This document shows positions 15,217-22,731 of a DNA stretch of 35,476 nucleotides, one piece after another (the stretch's first letter is position 1; each line of letters starts with the position of its first letter). Source of the DNA: Winogradskyella vincentii (GTDB taxonomy: Bacteria; Bacteroidota; Bacteroidia; Flavobacteriales; Flavobacteriaceae); the NCBI RefSeq assembly GCF_020166345.1, contig NZ_JAIUJS010000013.1, positions 1-35,476 of the forward strand. The letters run 5' to 3'. Under the pieces are notes generated by a model. It did no database searches, had not been told where the DNA came from, and worked only from the letters and a program-made list of their open reading frames with translations. Both the position numbers and the translations under genes were made by a program.

Positions 15217-15822
15217 TTATGCATCTACAAGTTTTCTAAATGTAAGATTAATTCTTGGTGATATTTTACGTTTTGTTTTTGCAATTTGATGCAACCAATA
15301 ATGTTGCATTTCACCTTTCATTATAAGTAAACTGCCATGATCTAATAATAGTTTATGACGTTCTTCCTTTATGGTTCTGTGTTTAAAATGAAATGGTCGT
15401 GACTGACCTAGGCTTAATGATGCTATCACAGGATTTTGGCCTAATTCTTTTTCATTATCTGCATGCCATCCATTACTATCATTTCCATCTCTATATAGAT
15501 TTACAAGGACAGTATTAAACGAGACATGAGACAACGCTTCAATCTTTTCTTTAATTGTTTCTAATTCTTTTGTGAATTCTTCTGGATACATAGTTATGTT
15601 AGAATATCCATAAGGTTTATTAGATTCTCCAAAAAGCGCTGTAAGACGTGGTTGTTTATAGGTTTTACCGAAAACTGTTATGTCATCATGTCTCCAATTG
15701 GTAGTTTCGCTAATAGAATTAAAATATTGGTCTGCTTCATGACTAGACAAAAAGCTAGGTACATAAATCAGTTCTGCATTAGGTAGATTAAAGTATTGAT
15801 TCTCGTTTGAAAACAATTCCAT
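15217..15822 (-). CDS. alkB: AlkB-like 2-oxoglutarate/Fe(II) dioxygenase
   Basis: The product has 201 residues from the ATG at 15822 (MELFSNENQYFNLPNAELIY). The frame stays open to 15933, but that extension would overlap the divergent dipeptidase gene and encodes no conserved sequence. The iron ligands are His120 and Asp122 (NGWHADNE) with His178 (YWLHQIAKTKR). The 2-oxoglutarate-binding RINLTFR follows near the end, and QPRLTALFGE is the substrate-side motif of the ALKBH2/3-like branch. The enzyme reverses alkyl lesions such as 1-methyladenine and 3-methylcytosine in DNA or RNA. Only 32 bases separate it from the next start, so the promoters must overlap coding DNA. Confidence 0.93.
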   Translation of the reverse strand: MELFSNENQYFNLPNAELIYVPSFLSSHEADQYFNSISETTNWRHDDITVFGKTYKQPRLTALFGESNKPYGYSNITMYPEEFTKELETIKEKIEALSHVSFNTVLVNLYRDGNDSNGWHADNEKELGQNPVIASLSLGQSRPFHFKHRTIKEERHKLLLDHGSLLIMKGEMQHYWLHQIAKTKRKISPRINLTFRKLVDA

Positions 15823-15854
15823 AGCATATTTTTTGACTAAATTAGTGCTTAGGT

Positions 15855-16535
15855 ATGAAATTAAAAACACTTTTAATTCTTCTTTTAACAAGTGGTTTGT
15901 TAAGCTTGAGTCAGCAGCAAAAGGTGCTGCCAAAAGGTTTTGTTTATGCTAAGGATGTTATCAATGATCTAGATATAGAGCTACGGTATTTTTCAACCAA
16001 TAATTTTGTTGGTGATACTATTGAAGGTTATAAGGCCAATAAACTTATTATTACTAAAGAGACTGCAGATAAATTAATGTTAGTACAAGAGGAACTCCAG
16101 TCACAAAATCTATGTCTCAAGGTTTATGATGGCTACAGGCCACAACGTGCTGTAAATCATTTTATAAGATGGGCTAGAGATTTAAATGATACAATTAATA
16201 AATCACAATTTTATCCAGATGTTGCTAAGCAAAATCTTTTTAAGGAAGAATATATAGCATCGAGATCTGGCCATAGTAGAGGTAGTACTTTAGACTTAAC
16301 TATTATTAATGGAATTACAGGTGAACCACTAGATATGGGTAGTCCTTATGATTTTTTTGGGCAACAATCTTGGGTTGATTACCAAAGTATTTCTGAAGCT
16401 CAAAAAAGAAATAGACAGCTATTGCAGACAGTAATGTTAAAACATGGATTTAGGAATTATCCTAAAGAATGGTGGCATTTTACCTTGCGTTGGGAACCTT
16501 TTCCGAAAACCTACTTCGACTTTGTTGTTGAGTAA
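15855..16535 (+). CDS. Secreted M15 family D-Ala-D-Ala dipeptidase (VanX-like)
   Basis: The product has 226 residues with a signal peptide (MKLKTLLILLLTSGLLSLSQ). The zinc site of VanX/M15D enzymes is present as SGHSRGSTLDLT (His140, Asp147) and EWWHF (Glu205 catalytic, His208). The substrate-side arginine lies in YDGYRPQRAV. Such enzymes cleave D-Ala-D-Ala. Without vanHA or a regulator nearby, this is more likely a peptidoglycan-turnover or nutrient enzyme in the periplasm than vancomycin resistance. It diverges from alkB, and its stop abuts the stop of the next minus-strand gene. Confidence 0.92.
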   Translation: MKLKTLLILLLTSGLLSLSQQQKVLPKGFVYAKDVINDLDIELRYFSTNNFVGDTIEGYKANKLIITKETADKLMLVQEELQSQNLCLKVYDGYRPQRAVNHFIRWARDLNDTINKSQFYPDVAKQNLFKEEYIASRSGHSRGSTLDLTIINGITGEPLDMGSPYDFFGQQSWVDYQSISEAQKRNRQLLQTVMLKHGFRNYPKEWWHFTLRWEPFPKTYFDFVVE

Positions 16536-16706
16536 CTACTTTTTCATGTTGCGCTTTAGGTGTATAATAACACCAACAATATTTACTGCTAAACCTATAA
16601 CTATAAATGCAGGAGCAGATTCTTCAGTCTTAGCTTGATACCCAATAACTCCAGCGAGTATTGCAATTCCTATAAATGCGATTATTAGTCCTGTTTTGTC
16701 TTTCAT
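16536..16706 (-). CDS. Small two-helix membrane protein
   Basis: This short gene encodes 56 residues beginning MKDKTGLIIAFIGIAILAGV, with a second hydrophobic helix (APAFIVIGLAVNIVGVIIHL) and a basic tail. It is too short to stand out as an open frame. Its ATG lies four bases after the DoxX stop and its stop directly abuts the dipeptidase stop, so it is probably co-transcribed with the DoxX gene. Function unknown. Confidence 0.68.
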   Translation of the reverse strand: MKDKTGLIIAFIGIAILAGVIGYQAKTEESAPAFIVIGLAVNIVGVIIHLKRNMKK

Positions 16707-16710
16707 ATAA

Positions 16711-17067
16711 TCAATCTATATATAACCATGCCCAATACATCAAAGCAAACTGCAAGGGAATCCTAAGAACTAAAATCCATTTTGGAATTCCTAATGATGC
16801 CTTCTTATTATTAAGCATATAAAAATGCACGGTTAAAAATACTATCAGCATTGCGATAATACAGTATAAGGATATTGACTTAAGGGATGGAATACATAAC
16901 CCAATTCCCAGAATTATTTCTGCTATACCACTTAAAATCACTAAATTCTTATGGTTGCTAAAATACTCTGGCATTATGATTATATACATTTTGGTTTTTA
17001 TAAAATGCAATATTCCTGCGATTATATAAATCGCTGACATAATATAAATGCCTATAGATTCATTCAT
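16711..17067 (-). CDS. DoxX-like membrane protein
   Basis: The product has 118 residues with four membrane helices. The pattern MPEYFSNHKNLVILSGIAEI, then ILGIGLCIPSLKSISL, fits the DoxX-like family signature (MPxYLPxHxxLVxxSGxxEIxxGIGLL). The role is unclear; members are linked to redox or detoxification functions. The first codons overlap the stop of a decayed gene fragment (ATGAATGA), so the present 5' end of this gene was formed at that junction. Met10 is an alternative start outside the overlap. Confidence 0.82.
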   Translation of the reverse strand: MNESIGIYIMSAIYIIAGILHFIKTKMYIIIMPEYFSNHKNLVILSGIAEIILGIGLCIPSLKSISLYCIIAMLIVFLTVHFYMLNNKKASLGIPKWILVLRIPLQFALMYWAWLYID

Positions 17068-17162
17068 CTTTATAAGTCTTGTAAGTAATACCTATTCCGT
17101 AATTGAATAACCCTTTATTCAATAGGCTCGATTTAAAGCCAATTCATTTGTCAAAGTTAAAC
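17060..17162 (-). pseudogene. Relic of the carboxypeptidase-regulatory-like gene at 18623-19597
   Basis: Bases 17062-17141 differ from 18625-18704 at only four of 80 positions. In the parental frame the relic reads IGFKSSLLNKGLFNYGIGI, then TYKTYKDE and a stop, against NGFKSSLLDKGLFNYGIGI and TYKTYKNE in the intact gene. Upstream, weaker homology continues (FNFDK before it, parent VNFNQ), interrupted by an in-frame TGA where the parent has Gly. Nothing further upstream matches, so only the 3' end of a former paralogue survives. The CotH gene now lies between the two copies. Confidence 0.85.
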
Positions 17163-17185
17163 ATTTAATGGCTTTTATAATAAAA

Positions 17186-18553
17186 TCAAAGTTCAGTGAT
17201 TTCAGTATCTAACCAATTTAATCTATCTTCTATCCATTCAATAAGATAATTCTTTTCTTCTTCATAAGAATTTCCAACGAAGTTGTTTGGCCATACATAC
17301 TGACCCAAGACAGGCCATTTTTCAAAATTCTCTTGAATTCCACCAGATAAGCTAAGTGTTTCTGTATAAGAATCTATTTTTTGAAGTATTGCGCTATTTG
17401 AGAGTGAACCACCACGCAATTCTACCCAACGAAGTTTTAATTGAGATACAAATTCTGGATCTTCAAGTAAACGATCCCACCAAAAAGGAATTTGCCAGAA
17501 ATCATTTGAACATCTCTCATTAAATTTATATGCCCAAACATTAGTTGCCCCACCGGCACAATAATCAGCATTGCCAAAAGCTAAATTGAAATCCCAGATA
17601 GGACCCATTTGAAGTTTTTCATTTTTATCTTTAACGAGCCAAGTACTTAAGCGGTAACCATCTACGTTGTTAGATAATTCGGTAAGTAAAAAGAAGTCAA
17701 TAAAACTCTGTGTTTCTATATATGCAGAATAGCCAGTATTAGGATCGGTAAAATAATTACTTGATAATGCATTTTCAAAAGCTAACATATAATTGCTTAT
17801 GTATGTTCTTTGTTCTTGTGTAATATCTCCTTCGTCTGGTGTATCGTATAAAAAATGAATTTCTTGTCCGGAACTTGCATCATTTGGTGCATAAGTAGAC
17901 GTAATTGAATTTATATTGGTATATATGGTATTATTAGGACCATCTGCTTTATCAATTTTAAGTATATAACCACCAGTTAAATCTTCTCCACTATTTTCAT
18001 TTTCTCTTAATTTATTGATATTAATACGATTATCATCTCTTTTTAATTTTTCCATTAGTACATAAACTCCGTTGTATGATTCATTTATTATAACATCAAC
18101 AAATTTTGCTCGGCTGGCATAACGGCCAATTTCTCTAGATAAGTCATAGATAAGCATATTACGAATCAATGATTTGTCGCTGTAAGGAGCATATAAGATC
18201 CAATCTTCTTCTTCAGGGAAACCGAGCAAGGAGACATCGAGGTCTTCATTTGCATCATCTCGCGTTTCAAAGCCAAATTGTTTTTTTGGGAATGATTGAG
18301 AAGATGATCCTCTTATTTCAATACCAATATTACCGTCATAATCGACTTCATCGTTGATTGTGATGGTCATTTGCGCATTTATTTTGGGTTCATCAACAAT
18401 GGTCGCTCCATTTGTATTTATTTTTACTTGTGGTAATCTGTTTTCTGGTAAAATTATGACTTCTTCATCTTGTTCTACAGTATCACTTTTCTCGCAAGAA
18501 TATGTAACTGTGATAATTAGGCAAAGAATAATATAGCTATATACGGTTTTCAT
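17186..18553 (-). CDS. CotH kinase family lipoprotein
   Basis: The product has 455 residues. The lipobox TYSC gives a lipidated Cys20. Residues about 55-420 fit the CotH domain: GNIGIEIRGSSSQSFPKKQF, then LYAPYSDKSLIRNMLIYDL, NGVYVLMEKLKRD, GGYILKIDKAD and the metal/catalytic-type GPIWDFNLAFGNADY. CotH proteins have a protein-kinase-like fold; the spore coat members phosphorylate proteins. In Bacteroidota they are secreted or surface lipoproteins of unknown target. It follows the carboxypeptidase-regulatory-like gene by 69 bases and probably shares its transcript. Confidence 0.92.
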   Translation of the reverse strand: MKTVYSYIILCLIITVTYSCEKSDTVEQDEEVIILPENRLPQVKINTNGATIVDEPKINAQMTITINDEVDYDGNIGIEIRGSSSQSFPKKQFGFETRDDANEDLDVSLLGFPEEEDWILYAPYSDKSLIRNMLIYDLSREIGRYASRAKFVDVIINESYNGVYVLMEKLKRDDNRININKLRENENSGEDLTGGYILKIDKADGPNNTIYTNINSITSTYAPNDASSGQEIHFLYDTPDEGDITQEQRTYISNYMLAFENALSSNYFTDPNTGYSAYIETQSFIDFFLLTELSNNVDGYRLSTWLVKDKNEKLQMGPIWDFNLAFGNADYCAGGATNVWAYKFNERCSNDFWQIPFWWDRLLEDPEFVSQLKLRWVELRGGSLSNSAILQKIDSYTETLSLSGGIQENFEKWPVLGQYVWPNNFVGNSYEEEKNYLIEWIEDRLNWLDTEITEL

Positions 18554-18622
18554 TTTAGGATCTAATATTATATGTTACGAAGACAGAAGTATAATAATTT
18601 ACTTAAATATAGATAAGCCATT

Positions 18623-19597
18623 TCATTCATTTTTATAAGTCTTGTATGTAATACCTATTCCGTAATTGAATAACCCTTTATCCAATAAGCTCGATTTAAA
18701 GCCATTGCCCTGATTAAAATTAACCCAATTATTGCCATTGATAAAAATACGTTTTATAAATGTTCGTTTTTCACTTATTTCACTGGTAAAAGGGAGTAGT
18801 GGTCTAAAATTAGTTGGTATTTTAACGATACTATTTTTAGCTTGTACCTCTTTATACTTTTTATTTGGTAGTAGTTTACCGTTTTTATCAGTGTAACCCA
18901 AAACCTGTAACGAAACAAACAGACCATTGTTCGGAACATAGATATTAAAATCCTCAACGTTTAAGGTAAAAGAGTCACCATTTTTCTCTGTAGCTCGAAA
19001 AACTATGGTTTCATAGCTTAAAACCTTACCTGGACTACCGTTCTCGTTTTCATAAAACTTTACTTTGAATAAGGTTGAAAACTTCTTTTTGTCGCTATTG
19101 GAACGATTTCTTTTTTTCCAATCTCGAGATTCCAAAGCTATAGGAAAAATAACAGATGAAACTTCCTGGTCTTTAAGGTTTGTTCTAGGAAAGTAAACAG
19201 CAATTTCAGATTCTATTGTTGGTAGCCAACAATTATAATAATCATCATCTAAATATGGTTTTAGCTTTTCTTCTTTAAATTTTCTATTACGTTTAAATCC
19301 TATAGTTACTTCGTCTAGTTCATCAGCTTGGGAAACCATGTATAAAGTATCTATCAATTCATTGGAAATAATATTAAGATCTTTAAAGCCTAACGCTGAA
19401 ATAAATAAAGAATCTATATCTGGATAGAGCTTCTCTGTAAACACAAATTTTCCTTCGTCATCTGCAAAAATTCCATTCCCATTACCAAATGAAACAGCCG
19501 CATAACTCACCGGATATTTAGAAATGCTATCTAAGATGGTGATCTGTGCGCCAACAAATTGTGCAGAAAATAGAAACAGAAAAAGGATTTTACGCAT
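18623..19597 (-). CDS. Secreted protein with carboxypeptidase-regulatory-like N-terminal domain
   Basis: The product has 324 residues. A signal peptide (MRKILFLFLFSAQFVGAQ) leads into a short CarboxypepD_reg-like beta sandwich at about 19-90 (ITILDSISKYPVSYAAVSFG, then GIFADDEGKFVF). The remainder has no domain I recognise and ends in YGIGITYKTYKNE. Such modules are common in Bacteroidota envelope proteins. Its 3' end is duplicated at 17060-17141, showing that a second copy existed nearby. It is the first gene of the unit that continues into the CotH lipoprotein. Confidence 0.78.
   Translation of the reverse strand: MRKILFLFLFSAQFVGAQITILDSISKYPVSYAAVSFGNGNGIFADDEGKFVFTEKLYPDIDSLFISALGFKDLNIISNELIDTLYMVSQADELDEVTIGFKRNRKFKEEKLKPYLDDDYYNCWLPTIESEIAVYFPRTNLKDQEVSSVIFPIALESRDWKKRNRSNSDKKKFSTLFKVKFYENENGSPGKVLSYETIVFRATEKNGDSFTLNVEDFNIYVPNNGLFVSLQVLGYTDKNGKLLPNKKYKEVQAKNSIVKIPTNFRPLLPFTSEISEKRTFIKRIFINGNNWVNFNQGNGFKSSLLDKGLFNYGIGITYKTYKNE
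18625..18704 (-). repeat. 80-bp direct repeat, parental copy
   Basis: This is the intact partner of 17062-17141 (76 of 80 bases identical, same orientation, 1.56 kb apart). It encodes the last 26 residues of the gene. Confidence 0.9.
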
Positions 19598-19640
19598 TCT
19601 TTATATGTATGGATTTAAAGATACATCATTTATAAACATA

Positions 19641-19671
19641 AAAAAACGCCTCTGATTAGGAGGCGTTTTTT
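19641..19671 (-). terminator. Terminator of the DUF6249 gene
   Basis: AACGCCTC and GAGGCGTT form an 8-bp GC-rich stem with a seven-base loop, followed on the minus strand by six or more Ts. It begins 19 bases after the DUF6249 stop. Confidence 0.88.
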
Positions 19672-19689
19672 CATTGATTGGTTTAGTTA

Positions 19690-20034
19690 TTAATCTTCTA
19701 ATGCTTTTTTTGTTTGAGTGTACCCAACATATAAGCCTAAACCTGCCATTAGGAATATCATTGACGGATAAACCGCATCTTCATCTAAACCTGTGTAGGT
19801 GTCTAATATATTTGCTATTAGCACACCCAAACCTATACCCATTAATAGAAATGCAATGTTAATCACTGTAATTTTCCAAGAAGATCCTGATTTTTTACCC
19901 ATGTTAAAAATACTTGCGTCAGCACCTTTTTCTATTAATGCTAACCTCTCCTTATTTCTTGTTGAAAAATAAAGGTAGACAATGCCGAAAATTGCGGCGA
20001 ACATACTGATAGGTATTAATATCTCTTCATTCAT
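19690..20034 (-). CDS. DUF6249 family membrane protein
   Basis: The product has 114 residues with three membrane segments (about 5-23, 54-76 and 88-106). The motif YFSTRNKERLALIEKGADAS after the first helix is the signature of the DUF6249 family, regularly found beside ECF sigma factor genes in Bacteroidota. It diverges from the sigma factor at 20177, and both genes have a GTAACC-N16-CGTC promoter. It is therefore probably a member of that sigma regulon. Function unknown; a role in envelope stress sensing is possible. Confidence 0.87.
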   Translation of the reverse strand: MNEEILIPISMFAAIFGIVYLYFSTRNKERLALIEKGADASIFNMGKKSGSSWKITVINIAFLLMGIGLGVLIANILDTYTGLDEDAVYPSMIFLMAGLGLYVGYTQTKKALED

Positions 20035-20079
20035 AATTGTTTGTTTTTAATTGATTATTTTTAATTGTTCACTACTTAT

Positions 20080-20105
20080 GACGATTGGTTTTAAATTAAG
20101 GTTAC
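20080..20105 (-). promoter_or_regulatory. ECF sigma-type promoter of the DUF6249 gene
   Basis: On the minus strand GTAACC (20105-20100) is followed after exactly 16 bases by CGTC (20083-20080), the form of ECF -35/-10 elements. Predicted transcription start is near 20073, giving a leader of about 40 bases. Confidence 0.68.
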
Positions 20106-20139
20106 AACTTTTTTAAATTATTTTTTTCTTTCATTAAGT

Positions 20140-20165
20140 GTAACCTAATTATACTTGATATCGTC
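20140..20165 (+). promoter_or_regulatory. ECF sigma-type autoregulatory promoter of the sigma factor gene
   Basis: GTAACC (20140-20145) is followed after exactly 16 bases by CGTC (20162-20165). The same elements and spacing occur on the other strand for the DUF6249 gene. Transcription would begin about five bases before the ATG at 20177, so the mRNA is nearly leaderless. Confidence 0.7.
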
Positions 20166-20176
20166 TTAACTATAAA

Positions 20177-20758
20177 ATGACCACCAACGACGATCAATTA
20201 ATAGAAGCAATTTTAAATGGCGATACTAACGCGTTTTCGCAATTAGTAGATCGTTATAAGGATTTGGTGTATACATTGGCTATACGTATGCTAAAACATA
20301 AAGAAGAAGCTGAGGAGGTAGCACAGGACACCTTTATTAAAGTATATAAGTCGCTAAATAAGTTTAAGGGCGATTCGAAGTTTTCAACTTGGATATACCG
20401 AGTCGCTTATAATACATGTTTAGATGCCATTAAAAAGAATAAAAAACATATTAATGACGTGGAAATTGACGAGTTTACATATAATAAGCTCGATACTATT
20501 GATAACGCATTAGATAATATTATAAAGAAAGAAAGAAGTCAGTTAATTAAAAATTGTATCAATCAATTGCCAGAAGATAGCAGTGCTTTATTGACGCTTT
20601 TTTATTTTGAAGAATTATCATTAGACGAAATCTCAAAAATTATAAATGTAGAGACAAATACGGTAAAAGTTAAATTGTTCAGAGCAAGGAAGAAGTTAGC
20701 GGTAGTTTTAGAACAGTATTTGCAACCACAAATTAGAATGAATTATGGAACAGGATGA
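20177..20758 (+). CDS. ECF RNA polymerase sigma factor
   Basis: The product has 193 residues. Region 2 is at about 15-85 (AFSQLVDRYKDLVYTLAIRM, EEAEEVAQDTFIKVYKSL, STWIYRVAYNTCLDAIKK). Region 4 is at about 130-180 (LPEDSSALLTLFYFEELSLD, then EISKIINVETNTVKVKLFRA), the helix-turn-helix that reads the -35 element. It has no sigma 1.1 or region 3, as in ECF factors. The gene overlaps the next one by 14 bases. A matching ECF promoter upstream suggests that it activates itself and the DUF6249 gene. The inducing signal is not visible. Confidence 0.94.
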   Translation: MTTNDDQLIEAILNGDTNAFSQLVDRYKDLVYTLAIRMLKHKEEAEEVAQDTFIKVYKSLNKFKGDSKFSTWIYRVAYNTCLDAIKKNKKHINDVEIDEFTYNKLDTIDNALDNIIKKERSQLIKNCINQLPEDSSALLTLFYFEELSLDEISKIINVETNTVKVKLFRARKKLAVVLEQYLQPQIRMNYGTG

Positions 20759-21149
20759 TAAAAGAATAACGGAATTGGTGAATAAATTAATGGATGCTGA
20801 CAATTTAGAAAAAGCTCCAGTTGATTTTACACAAAATGTCATGTCCCAAATTGAAGCTTTGTCTAAATCAAAAGCAACAGAATACAAACCATTAATACCA
20901 AAAATAATTTGGTGGATATTAGGCGTTGGTTTTGTAGCCTTATTATCTTATACAATTTTTAGTAAACCAAGTACTAGCGAACCAATTGTTGATCGTTATA
21001 ACTTACCTGAACTTTCATTAAATTTCTTAGAAGGTATGACTTTGAACCTGTCTAATACCTTAATGTATGCCATGGTTTTCTTGGTAATTATGATCAGTAT
21101 TCAAATACCGATACTTAAACAATATTTCAATAAAAGGTTAGTATATTAA
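20745..21149 (+). CDS. Probable membrane anti-sigma or sigma partner protein
   Basis: The product has 134 residues. A soluble acidic-basic N-terminus of about 50 residues (RITELVNKLMDADNLEKAP) precedes a membrane segment at 53-71 and a second at about 103-125. It has no zinc-binding HxxxCxxC motif, so it is not a ZAS-type anti-sigma factor. The 14-base overlap with the sigma gene and the one-cytoplasmic-domain plus membrane layout suggest a partner that holds the sigma factor at the membrane. This is inference from context. Its TAA overlaps the stop of the convergent gene. Confidence 0.7.
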   Translation: MEQDDKRITELVNKLMDADNLEKAPVDFTQNVMSQIEALSKSKATEYKPLIPKIIWWILGVGFVALLSYTIFSKPSTSEPIVDRYNLPELSLNFLEGMTLNLSNTLMYAMVFLVIMISIQIPILKQYFNKRLVY

Positions 21150-22462
21150 TCTGGAAAATACCAGAAAGGTATTCTGGCAACATAAAGGGTTTGCGTATCT
21201 TTTTTTCTAATGCGCTTTCGCGTTAAATTCATTAAATGTTTACCTTTTTCAATATCCTTTATGTCAATATAAGTTTCAAATCCTTTTTGATTCTTTTGGC
21301 TTTCAGTTAAAATAAACTCGCTTTTATGCTCAATACTGTCTATTCTTATCCTGTAAACGTCATTCAAAGTTTTCATGTAGGCATGTCTTATGCTATCTCG
21401 CTCTTTCCATGACATTTCATTAATTATTATCATATCTGAGCTGAAACCTCTTATATCTTCCTTAGGTTTTAAATCAGGATTATAATCAAAAACGTCATCC
21501 TCAATAATATCATTAAATAGCATAAAAACCTTGAGGTAATTTGTGGATATTACTTTTGAAGGAATCGTTACTTTTTCAATAAAATCTGTGTCATCAGTAA
21601 GTAGATCCTCATAATTACTAGCATCACCAATAATTTCGCTCGAATTTAAACTTCGATTAAAATAATTAGAGGTTTTATTTTGAAAAGATGACCCAACAAT
21701 AAGAATAATATAAATAGGAAGAAGAAGTAAACTAATACGTCTTCCAAACTTGTTATCAAGAAAATTATAAACCAATGGCCTATACAGGAAGGATAAGGTG
21801 ATAAAACTAAAGATCCAATAGAATGGAAAATAAAATTTACTTAACCATTTTTTCTTTTTGAGCCATCCTTGTGTTGCAAAATCTATAAATACTAGCAACA
21901 TACCAATAGAAAGAAAGACGACGATAGGGATACCGATGAATTTCCCATAAGGATCAAGATCATCATTTTCAATTAAAAATTTTGCTATTAAAGCAATGGT
22001 AGCAATAGTAAAAACAAAAGCAAAAACATAGAAAATAAACAGAAATGATATGGCAAAAATAATACTGCAATAATTCTCTAATCTTGCTATATATCTATCA
22101 AACGATCCAACTTTTTTTCTTAGGTAATTTGTAAACTTCTCACTGTAGTTAAGACTTTCATAGTCAATTTCTCCAGATACGTATCTTAATCCTAAAGCAC
22201 CTATCCACATACCTCTAAGAATTACGTGCAAAAGCAGGTTAAATGCCAAAATAACACAAGAAATTAAGGCAATAACATACATAAAGGCAATTAGGTTATT
22301 ACCGTCAGTACTTGCCTCAGTATATAGTAATTTTAATGGAGTATACGCAGAGAATAAACCAAATATGGCGAAACCAGAAATAATTAGTTCTAACTGCCAA
22401 CTTTCTTCTTGTAGCTTCTTTAATAATTTTTTAAATGCTGGATTGTTGTAATCAGAACTCAT
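21146..22462 (-). CDS. Large multi-pass membrane protein of unknown function
   Basis: The product has 438 residues from the ATG at 22462 (MSSDYNNPAFKKLLKKLQEE). A frame open to 22504 would add 14 unlikely residues. About seven to eight membrane segments fill residues 20-285. A soluble C-terminal region of about 150 residues follows, with KERDSIRHAYMKTLNDVYRI and a final RIPFWYFPD. I recognise no family. Its 5' leader contains a strong terminator hairpin 60 bases upstream of the start, so expression may be controlled by attenuation. The stop overlaps that of the preceding plus-strand gene. Confidence 0.75.
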   Translation of the reverse strand: MSSDYNNPAFKKLLKKLQEESWQLELIISGFAIFGLFSAYTPLKLLYTEASTDGNNLIAFMYVIALISCVILAFNLLLHVILRGMWIGALGLRYVSGEIDYESLNYSEKFTNYLRKKVGSFDRYIARLENYCSIIFAISFLFIFYVFAFVFTIATIALIAKFLIENDDLDPYGKFIGIPIVVFLSIGMLLVFIDFATQGWLKKKKWLSKFYFPFYWIFSFITLSFLYRPLVYNFLDNKFGRRISLLLLPIYIILIVGSSFQNKTSNYFNRSLNSSEIIGDASNYEDLLTDDTDFIEKVTIPSKVISTNYLKVFMLFNDIIEDDVFDYNPDLKPKEDIRGFSSDMIIINEMSWKERDSIRHAYMKTLNDVYRIRIDSIEHKSEFILTESQKNQKGFETYIDIKDIEKGKHLMNLTRKRIRKKDTQTLYVARIPFWYFPD

Positions 22463-22520
22463 TTTAATAGTCTCTTGGTTGACACTAAAATTAACAATTA
22501 TCAATTAATTTATCGTCAAC

Positions 22521-22552
22521 AAAAAAACAAAAGACATCGCATTTGCGATGTC
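22521..22552 (-). terminator. Minus-strand terminator or attenuator in the divergent intergenic region
   Basis: GACATCGCA and TGCGATGTC form a 9-bp stem (22533-22541 with 22544-22552). On the minus strand it is followed by TTTTGTTTTTTT, a good U tract. On the plus strand the following bases are poor. No minus-strand gene lies upstream of it, so it either attenuates the gene at 22462 or ends a small RNA. Confidence 0.6.
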
Positions 22553-22564
22553 CTTTGTATACAC

Positions 22565-22607
22565 TGTCCATTAACTATTAACTACACTAGGACAAGTTTA
22601 CTAAACT
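22565..22607. promoter_or_regulatory. Inverted repeats between divergent genes
   Basis: TGTCC (22565-22569) and GGACA (22590-22594) form one inverted pair around a tandem TTAACTA repeat. AGTTTACTAAACT (22595-22607) is a perfect 13-base palindrome with a single central base. The minus-strand TGTCCT from 22594-22589 can pair either with the first GGACA or with AGGACA in the 5' arm of the terminator. Confidence 0.35.
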
Positions 22608-22705
22608 ATTTAAGTGATAAAATTAGTGAGTTAATTGCAATAAAAAATTAGCTTATGTTAATGAAAGGCACTTTTAGTTATTCTGATGACAATCAAATAA
22701 TTAGT

Positions 22706-22713
22706 TATATTTG
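22706..22713 (+). promoter_or_regulatory. -7 promoter box of the secreted CotH-like gene
   Basis: TATATTTG is an exact TAnnTTTG match, 18 bases before the ATG at 22732. Confidence 0.55.
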
Positions 22714-22731
22714 AGTAAGCTATTAATTATT

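Noticed and set aside
15823..15933. N-terminal extension of AlkB
   Set aside because: The frame is open, but the extension overlaps the divergent dipeptidase signal peptide region and lacks conserved residues. The ATG at 15822 gives the normal AlkB N-terminus.
15855..16535. Vancomycin resistance gene cluster
   Set aside because: Only a VanX-like dipeptidase is present. There is no vanH, vanA-type ligase or two-component regulator, and such M15 enzymes are common without resistance.
17060..18704. Insertion sequence or transposon bounded by the 80-bp repeats
   Set aside because: The repeats are coding 3' ends of one gene family, not terminal repeats. No transposase or target duplication is present, and the segment between holds only a CotH gene.
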